A stretch of 64,000 nt of DNA, taken from NCBI GenBank assembly GCA_951799425.1, contig OX637401.1:18625501-18689500 (forward strand). Reading direction: 5' to 3'. Source of the DNA: Ilex aquifolium. Taxonomy: Eukaryota; Streptophyta; Magnoliopsida; Aquifoliales; Aquifoliaceae. The translations under genes and the position numbers were made by a program. The notes beneath the pieces were generated by a model. The model saw only the letters and a list, made by a program, of their open reading frames with translations, had not been told where the DNA came from and did not search any database. Position 1 is the stretch's first letter, and every line of letters starts with the position of its first letter. This document shows, in pieces, positions 56,350-64,000 of the stretch.

Positions 56350-56685
56350 ATTTCTATCCATTAGTATGGGGATAGCTCAAGCTATTATACTACAATGAAG
56401 TATCCAACCGCTTCCACAACGTATGCCAGAAATGACTAAGGAACTTGTTGTCAAAATCAAAAGGAGTGGTTATGGAAATACTATGCAAACGAACAATCTC
56501 CCGAAAGAGCAAGTGAGCAAGATGAAAGAAATCTGAGCTTGCACTGCATGGGAATTTGTGTGCCATTTTGAAAAAAATGTATCAACCACAACAACAAAAA
56601 ATCATACCACTTTGAGTCCATGGAAGATCCAACACAAAGTCCATGTTTAGATCCTGCCAAAGTGCATTTGGAAAGGTTAGAGAAG

Positions 56686-57244
56686 CATGGACGGAGCCAC
56701 TGGAGGAATAGAGGAGCACGGGCCCACCTGAATTGTTTTAAAAAAAATATTACTTATACATTTTAAATTGTAAATATATTTAAGTATGTCAACTCTATCA
56801 TTTTGTATCCTATCAATTAGTATAGTCTCATACTAAAATAACTATGAACTTTTGGATGCACTTTGGACATTTTCGGAATACATCTAAATAAGTTTTTTGA
56901 CATGTCAGACTCATTTTTTTAAGCTATAAAGATTATGAAAACTAAGTTGCATAACTGAATGAGTGATCAATAGCTAACAATTTGATTGGTTATATGAAGA
57001 AAGACTTTAGCCTCTTTTATACAGTTAGCCTCATTTGCTGTGAAGGGTTGGAATTAGTCTTTTTTTTTAATTCGCATATGCTATATTTATCGACGTTTGA
57101 CCCTTTTTGTATTTTATGAATCTTTAAGTATCAAATACAATGCAGTAAATTTAAATATATTTATTTTATTTTTATTGATTGGGAGAAAAAAATTTAAAAT
57201 TTTCCAAGTGTCCTTTCTAGACAGAATTTCTGGCTCCGCCCCTA
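56686..57244. mobile_element. Non-autonomous hAT element, copy B
   Basis: Same insertion as 17071-17627. TSD TAGAGAAG at 56678-56685 and TAGAGAAA at 57245-57252. Termini are CATGGACGGAGCCA and, complemented, TAGGGGCGGAGCCA. Having it in both copies dates the hAT insertion before the block duplication. Confidence 0.78.
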
Positions 57245-58848
57245 TAGAGAAATATAGAGCTCACTATTTTGTGCATGTGCTCTTGCAGTCCAATATGTGT
57301 AGCACTATTGAACAAACCTCTCCACATATCTTCAATTGGAGCTAAATATAATGCTCTTCCACCAAAGCAACACTATTATCTTTGTTCATGTATCTCTCTA
57401 AAGCACCACTATGAAGCCCCAAATGATATGCCCATGTAAGGATATTTAGGGAATGCAAAGCCATGTGAATTTGATCAAAAAAATCTCATGGATCTGAAAA
57501 TCCCTGAGATTCCATGTGTATTTGAGCATTGAGCCCAAACCTATTGGAAGTCTTTATCCCCTCTATATAACTTCTTCAAATAGTCAAAGTTGATCACCTC
57601 ACTATGAATGGTGGTCAACAACATAGTATGCCAGCTCAATACATCTGCCACCTTATTCAGCTGACCGGACTTATGTTTAAGGGAGAAAGTGAATTTCTCA
57701 ATCTCTACCACCCGCCGAGCATGCATACAATTGGATAGAATTATTAAAGTACTTCAATGCTATATGGTCGACATTCAAAATGAACTCCCTTTGAATCAGA
57801 TAATGCTACTAAAAGTATAAAGCTCTGACAACTACATAAAACTCTTATTCGAAAGTAGACCACTTCTGTCTCGCCTTACTAACCTTCTTATTGAAGAAAG
57901 CTATTGGTCTGCCCTCTTGTGACAAAACTACTCCAATACTAGTGCAAAAGACATTTCAATCTACCTCAAATAGCTTCTCAAAGTTAGGTAGTGCTAACAC
58001 AGGAGCTGCAATGAGCTTTTCCTTGAGGAGTTGAAAACTCCTTGCTACCTCATCAGTCCACTACAATTACATCTGCTTCAAGTACTTAGTAAGGGGTGCT
58101 GCAATAGTGTTGAAATTCCTCATTAACCTCCGATAGAAGGTTACAGGCCATGAAAACTGAAAACCTCACTAACTGTCCGCAATATAGGTATTCTTGAATT
58201 GCCTAAATCTTCTCCCAATACATTTAAATTCCCTTAGCACTATGGGTATGAACACCAAACTTTCAATCATAAAGCTGCACTTCTTGAAGTTCACAAACAT
58301 AATATTTTCTTACAAAGCTGCAAAAAATGTTTCAAATGTTCACTTTCGTTGTTGCAATTGAAAATTCAACATAAATTAGAAGGAATAAAGAGGGGTTTAT
58401 GAGAATTTAGAAATCTGGCAATTAATTCAAAATATAAATTAAAATTGGTAATTAAACTTACTAATTTGGATAAATGTAAATTAAAATTGATAATTCAATA
58501 TAAATTAAACTTCCTGATTTGGATAAATCCTACTACTGAAAAATAATTAAAATATCTTTCAATTAGTTAATCATCGGAGGGGAGTGAGAATCGTGTTACA
58601 TATAAGTTACAAGAAGTTTCGTACTTGACTACCCTTATTTCGTTGATTAACTTTGACTATTTAAGTCACGACGGGCATAGCCAGTCATGTTGGTACCAAA
58701 ATGACTTGATAAATTGATGCCCACAATCCACGATGAGGTGATAAGGTGTGACCTTTCTTTTCCCTCCTAGCTTGTCTCTTTTGATTTTGTCGGGATTTGT
58801 TATCTTTCTCTAAGCTTAATTACATGCAACATAATATAACACATATAT

Positions 58849-58849
<1 letters not shown>

Positions 58850-58879
<30 letters not shown>

Positions 58880-58907
58880 CATGCACAGATATATATATAT
58901 ATATATA
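58850..58907. repeat. (CA)n and (TA)n microsatellites
   Basis: CA-rich run 58850-58881 followed by TA repeat 58889-58907. Specific to copy 3 of the upstream unit. Confidence 0.9.
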
Positions 58908-59478
58908 AGTATATTATTTATACACAAATATGCATGTAAATCACTTCTGTAATGTAATACTTCTGGTTTTTTAAACAAAATTGATATTTTTCTTAAAAAA
59001 TTATTTCAAAAAAAATTAAAAGTGTTTGCTTACTTTTCAAATCAAGTTTCGTGTAGTGACTTTTTTCATTGACTGACTTTGACTATTCAAGTCACGACAG
59101 GCCTAGCCTGTCATGTTGGCACCAAATGAGGTTGATTGGTTGATTCTCACAATCCACATATACAGAGGAGATAAGGTTGGTGGACTAGTTCCAAATCAGT
59201 CATTATCTGAAATCACTGCACTTATGGAGAAAAAACAACCCAGTATGTACGTGGACTTCTAGATACAAATCTATTATGGTGTTTTTAATTTAATGGTTGC
59301 TTTATAATGGAAAATATTTGTTTTAATCATGTATTTTTCAAAATTGGAATATAACAAAATTTTCAAATGCACGTAATCAATCACAAATTATATATATATA
59401 TTGCACACAAACTTTATACAATCAACATAACTTGATTTCAGCACAGATAATATTATGTCTCACCACCTGCACCACCAT

Positions 59479-59481
<3 letters not shown>

Positions 59482-59526
<45 letters not shown>

Positions 59527-59532
59527 GAGAGA
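59482..59532. repeat. (GA)n microsatellite
   Basis: Near-perfect GA run of about 50 bp with one GGGA interruption. Another shorter GA run is at 59610-59637. Confidence 0.9.
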
Positions 59533-61276
59533 CGATCGTGAGGAGCACCAGAGAAAAAACGACCGTGAGGAGCATAGGAGAAGAGACGATCGCCTGGATG
59601 GACAAAGGCAATGGAGAGAGAGAGAGAGAGAGAGAGAATGAAATGTGTTTAAATACTTTCACATAAAAAATACCATTTTTTTTGCTAACAAAGCTCGAAG
59701 CTTGGATCTCATTAACACTCCCCCCAGCCCCACGCGCTTGTTTTTGTATCCCTTGTTTCTTGGAACATCTTTTTTCTATTTCTTGTTTTTGGGCATTGTC
59801 TTCAAAATAACTTGTCTTATAAAAAACAGAAACACAAAATCAAATGTGTTTTTATTTTCGTTTTTTGTACAAAGTTAAAACAAAAAAAATGCGCAATAAA
59901 AAAACACCTACCAAACGCACCCTAATATTTCTATTTTTTGTACCAAAATTGATATTTTGCTTAAACACTTATTTCAAAAAAAAAAAAAGAAAAAGAGAGA
60001 TATTAAAAGTGTTCGCTTACTTTTCAAATATAGAGATGCACAGACAAGAACTTCTTTCAAATTTTGGTGAACTAGCTCCAAATCAAGTTTCATGCAGTGG
60101 CTTTTTTTCATTGACTGACTTTGAATATTCAAGTCACGACAGGCCTTAGCCTGCCATGTTGGCACTAAATGAAGTTGATAGGTTGATGCTCACAATCCAC
60201 ATATAGAAGCGATAAGAGTGAGGACCTTTTTCTTTCTTTCAGCGTCCCTCTTGTTTTAATTTTGTCCAGGCTTGTGATATATAGTTGTTTTTATAACAAA
60301 ACTCCTATTTTGTTTAAAATATTGTGAGAAGAAAAGATAAAAAATGTCTGCTTACATTTCAATCATGAATCCACTTCCGAATTTTGGTGCACTAACTGCA
60401 CTCATGGAGAAGAAACAACCCATTATATACATTGACTTGTAGATACAAATCTATAATAATATTTTTAATGATTTCTTTATAACTGAAAATCTTGATTTTT
60501 TAATAATGTATTTTTCATAACATAAAAATTTCAAATAGATATAATCTATCACAAATTACGTATATAGATTACACACAAGCTTTGTACTCCTATACCACCA
60601 CTAATCAGTAGGTACTTCTTGTTAAACCATACATGTTTCTTGGACAGATTTCTTATTTGACGGGCCATATTTTTGTTGATTGACAAGGAGAAGAAACACG
60701 GACTAGGACTTCAAAGCGACACACTTGACTTTTAGTTGGTGACCTTTGCACCAAAACTGGGTTCATGCCCACAATCCACACACTAGTGATAAAGGTGGGA
60801 CCTTTCTCACCCCCTCATTGCCTCTCTTGTTTTGGCACCTTAGAAGACTAATCAATGTCAATGTAGGTAGTTGGTGTATCGGGCCATTAAGCAAACACTA
60901 ATAAAAAAAATATCCGGTCAATATCGAGTTACGTGTTTTTTAATTTTTTTAATCACAAAAAAAACCCTCCGAAACTTTTTCTTTGGACTCATCATAAGAA
61001 GAATAAATCACAAACAATTACATGTATCTATTATGCTAATGAAATACTAAGGAGGAAAAGTTGAAATTACATGTATCTATTATACTAATGAAATACTAAT
61101 GTATACCTATTTCTTTTGTTGCAAGAAAGCCAAATCCGATGTAAATGTGTTCAAATATTAATTGTTTACAAATCATTATTTAATCTATCTTAGATCATCA
61201 TAAATATTTCTAGAAATTGAAGGTTGTATCATGATTGATAAGACAATAATAACCAAATGACCAAAAAAAAGGAATA

Positions 61277-61621
61277 GATTTAATAGTACTTTTGATTCTT
61301 AAATTATGTATGTTTTATAAGTTTAGCACTCATTGTATTTATTTTATAAATTTAGTCTTTAATGTTTTATTTCATGTAACATTGATCTTTAATCAGACAA
61401 TTCGTTAAGTTTTTTGATGAAAGTGATCACCTGTCATTCTTTCAGGCATTATCACGTGACTAACACGGATCATTCTAGTTAAAACTTAAGGGTCCGTCTG
61501 TGTATTGTGACCATTTAAATATAAATTAGATATTTTAATAACTAAATTGAGAAAATTAATATTCTAATGATCAAACTGATAAAACACGTATACATTAGAT
61601 ATCAAAAGTACTAACTAAATC
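61277..61621. mobile_element. Fold-back MITE upstream of gene B
   Basis: About 345 bp with terminal inverted repeats: 'gatttaatagtacttttgat' on the left and, complemented on the right, 'gatttagttagtacttttga'. Pairing continues inwards ('gttttataagttta' against 'gttttatcagtttg'). It lies about 360 bp before the gene B start codon and is absent before gene A. Confidence 0.65.
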
Positions 61622-61982
61622 AAACTAAACCTTATGTCCCACTTATTTTGGGGTCGACTTTATGAGTCAGTCTTTGTTATTTGATATGGTAATGCATTAG
61701 ATATTCATTTAAATTAAATATTTTCATATTTTTTCTTTTTATTTCGTTCAATATTAATTTTGATTTACTTCTAGTCTAGTACCATTAGGTGAAATTTTAT
61801 CTACTTTTCCAACTGATGCCCCTATTGGCCTCCTCTGTTTAGCATGATGAATAAGGTCCCCAAATAAGGTATCTATAGCATTGCTCTTTTTTTAAATTTA
61901 CGTCTTCAAATCCACTCTTCGACCTTCTCTTCTGAAAACTTGCTTCTGGTTCTTGTTGGAAACTCTCTCTCTCTCTCTCTCC

Positions 61983-63855
61983 ATGTCGAGAGAAAATCTG
62001 ATTGTTGTGGGTTTCACAATCCTTGTTCTCATCTACTTCCCCCAAACTTGCAGGGGTAAGCAGAATCATTACTGTGACCCTTCTTTTTGCGGCAATATCA
62101 ATAACATCAGTTACCCTTTCCGATTAAAAGATGACCCAAAAAACTGTGGCCACCCCAAATATGAGCTTGCTTGTGAGCACAATATCACTGTTTTATACCT
62201 GGGTTCCCATAAACATAAATACTACGTCCAATCTATCAACTATCCTAACTTCACAATCCGCCTTGTTGATTCTGATGTACAAAAAAAGGATAATTGCTCC
62301 TTTCTTCCTCCGTTTTCGTTAACCTTCGCTCCCAAAGATCCATATAGCCTTGAATATTACAAGTTGGAAAGGTACCTGCCAGAGAAGATAAACTTGCCTA
62401 TTACCTTGATCAGTTGTCCATATCCTGTTGATTCTCCTCTTAATTACAAGGGTATTTCTCCTTGTGTCAATGGAGTTTATCCAACAAACTCCTCTTTATC
62501 CTCCTCTTATGTTAAGGTTGGGCCATTGATGGCAGTAGAAGTGAGAGAGAGGTGTAGTATTGAGGTAATGGCGATGACATCATGGCCATTTAAGGATGAT
62601 AATAATCTCTATTTTTCAGACATCTACAACGCCATGGCATATGGATTTGAGCTTTCATGGTTTAAAGTTCATTGTAAGAAGTGCGATGAGTGCTACCTAA
62701 CTGACGCCGACAAGCAAAAATGCTTAGTTGGTATTTGCTACAATGTTGGAATACTTGAATGTAAAATCTGCTAGACCCTTTTCATTTAGTCTTGATTTAC
62801 ATATTTATCTTTTTTCTTTTTTGGTTTTGTGGTTTTGATTTTAACATGATATTGCTTTTTAATTGATCTGTGATGGACTCTCTTTGTCTACCTCTACCTT
62901 TCCGTTCTGCAATTGTAAATTGTTGTGTTGGAGTTGAGCTTCAGTCATATTGTTATGCTCACTTCTTTAATTTTTAATTACTACTACATTTGATATCTTA
63001 ACCATAATATTTAGAATTGTCGGTCTAAAGCTTGATTGAATTTAACGTAATCCATTATAAATAATTGTAAGTAGCCTCGCTTTTTTATAAATTGTAGTAT
63101 TTTATCAGTAAGGAAATTGGAGAGCGATTCATTAACATAACAGGGTGTAGAAGACTGTATAACAATAAATTAATAATTTTTTTATTTTCTGGTTTAATTG
63201 AATTAACCCCTTTTACTATGATATATTATTGTTTTATTCTCTGATGGTAATTTTTATCGCTACAATACAGGTTTCAAGCTCTGGCCTAGGGGAATCTTTT
63301 TCTCCTGTAAGTATTCTTTCTTTCTCCTGTCATGTTTGTTTCTCTGCCACCTATGATGTTTGGGAAAATGTGAAATGGCACAGATGAAAATTGTGTAAGT
63401 TATTAGTCGAACAGTAACGTTGCACTGACCAAATTTTGGGGCGAAACTAAACATGAATTAAACAGAGCGGGTTGGGTTAGCAATCGAACATGCATGGGAC
63501 GAGGTGTTAATTTGCACGGAATTTGAGTCTCTCAAGTCACATAATAGTCGGCGGGTGGGTGTCATCTACGGGTGATTGTGTACATTCAATGTTCGTATTG
63601 CCGCTGAATCCAAAAATTATGCGGTTAACACAATCCCCACATACCAAAAAAAAAAAAACTCAACTTGAGTTGGAGCCTGAAGCCTAGACAAAGGTGTCCA
63701 AAGAAAAATTGTTCAGCTAGACTCAACCCTTGCAGTCTATGTAAATTATGCTGCTTACAAAGTTTCATTTGAAACAATTATTTTCGATTATGCAAGCTAC
63801 CTCTTTGTTTTAATTGCTTGTCTTGTATTTCGTACAGGTATCGAGTCCGGCATTG
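61983..63855 (+). CDS. LRK10L-type receptor-like kinase, gene B (partial at window end)
   Basis: Paralogue of gene A. ATG at 61983 is chosen; upstream the frame is open only from TTG through a CT microsatellite. Exon 1 (61983-62760) encodes a signal peptide (about 1-25) and a 259-codon ectodomain with GUB_WAK ([18 protein letters not shown]) and WAK-associated Cys (CKKCDECYL). Its GT donor directly precedes an in-frame TAG. Exon 2 (63271-63306) encodes FKLWPRGIFFS and exon 3 (63838-63855) encodes CIESGIG across the junction. All junctions are phase 1. The membrane/kinase exon should begin about 7 bp beyond the window, since the end matches gene A up to just before its acceptor at 34695. No disabling change is visible in the part present. 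Likely a cell-surface defence-type receptor. Confidence 0.85.
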
Positions 63856-64000
63856 GTAAGCCCCTGCATCCTTTATAACTAAATTGTGCGTAGTTCTACT
63901 TAGAAATGGGAGCTTCTTACATTTCATTTCTCTTTTTTAATCATGGTTCTAATGATGCAGCACCAGATCAATTTCTCATGGTTTTCCTCTTAATTTTCTT

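Larger units (their letters stand above)
54478..58345 (-). pseudogene. Ty3/gypsy pol fragment, copy B
   Basis: Paralogue of 16172-18740 with the same domain order on the minus strand: RT end, RNase H (FTFSLKHKSGQLNKVADVLS near 57690), integrase and its C-terminal tail (near 54550). It shares the left boundary ('tctcaagttaaccc') and the hAT insertion, but carries an extra 1311-bp solo LTR at 55039-56349. Many stops. The shared boundary means the fragment was already truncated when the block duplicated. Confidence 0.75.
58346..61276 (+). repeat. LRK10L upstream unit, copy 3 (5' flank of gene B)
   Basis: It parallels 18741-22105 and 28845-31350. It contains the intact pre-insertion sites for the young LTR element (near 60221) and for the MITE of copy 1 (60741-60765). 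It carries CA/TA microsatellites (58850-58907) and GA repeats (59482-59532 and 59610-59637) not seen at that length elsewhere. The Arg/Glu-rich ORF across the GA repeat is an artefact. No exons are seen. Confidence 0.7.

Noticed and set aside
59432..59662. Arg/Glu-rich ORF and complementary Ser/Leu-rich ORF
   Set aside because: Produced by the GA microsatellite. The paralogous unit near 21.5 kb does not preserve the frame.

Overview
The window is nuclear DNA of a higher plant, most likely a eudicot. It is AT-rich and intron-bearing, and it holds receptor genes with a GUB_WAK ectodomain and an LRK10L-type kinase. These genes lie among Ty3/gypsy and Ty1/copia retrotransposons, solo LTRs, hAT- and Mutator-like MITEs and tRNA-derived SINEs. 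I see no bacterial operons, rRNA genes or CRISPR arrays. I cannot name the species.

Layout. 1-1.44 kb: upstream unit of an LRK10L-type locus (copy 0). 1.81-12.75 kb: first exon of a minus-strand GUB_WAK gene, split by a 10.25 kb composite Tat-lineage gypsy element that carries three LTR regions but only one 5-bp target-site duplication (TSD). 12.9-15.4 kb: two nested solo LTRs, each with an intact TSD. 16.2-18.7 kb: decayed minus-strand gypsy pol containing a hAT MITE. 19-22.1 kb: another upstream unit. 22.1-28.8 kb: a young, complete but pol-less LTR element (tRNA-Asp primer site, near-identical LTRs, one uncharacterised ORF). 28.8-35.8 kb: upstream unit and LRK10L-like receptor kinase gene A, the only complete host gene. 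35.8-53.5 kb: gene-poor DNA with fold-back elements, a copia fragment and duplicated leader-like segments. 53.5-64 kb: a second version of the gypsy-fragment/upstream-unit/receptor block, ending in receptor gene B, which the window edge truncates before its kinase exon.

The organising principle is tandem duplication of a receptor-kinase locus followed by independent insertions. Because several copies of the flanking DNA survive, many insertions can be read against paralogous empty sites in the same window: the 6.7 kb LTR element, a 1.3 kb solo LTR, a SINE, several MITEs and a nested solo-LTR pair. This gives a relative chronology. The hAT MITE in the gypsy integrase predates the block duplication, because both copies have it; the others are later.

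Genes A and B are predicted cell-surface kinases: secreted Cys-rich ectodomain, one membrane pass, non-RD Ser/Thr kinase. In gene A a 36-nt micro-exon seen in B has decayed to 34 nt with a stop, but skipping it restores a 651-residue frame. The most novel-looking item is the non-autonomous LTR family, whose LTRs carry arrays of ACCGGT-centred palindromes and whose single ORF I do not recognise.

All homology statements come from reading translated sequence and recalled family motifs. No database search was run.
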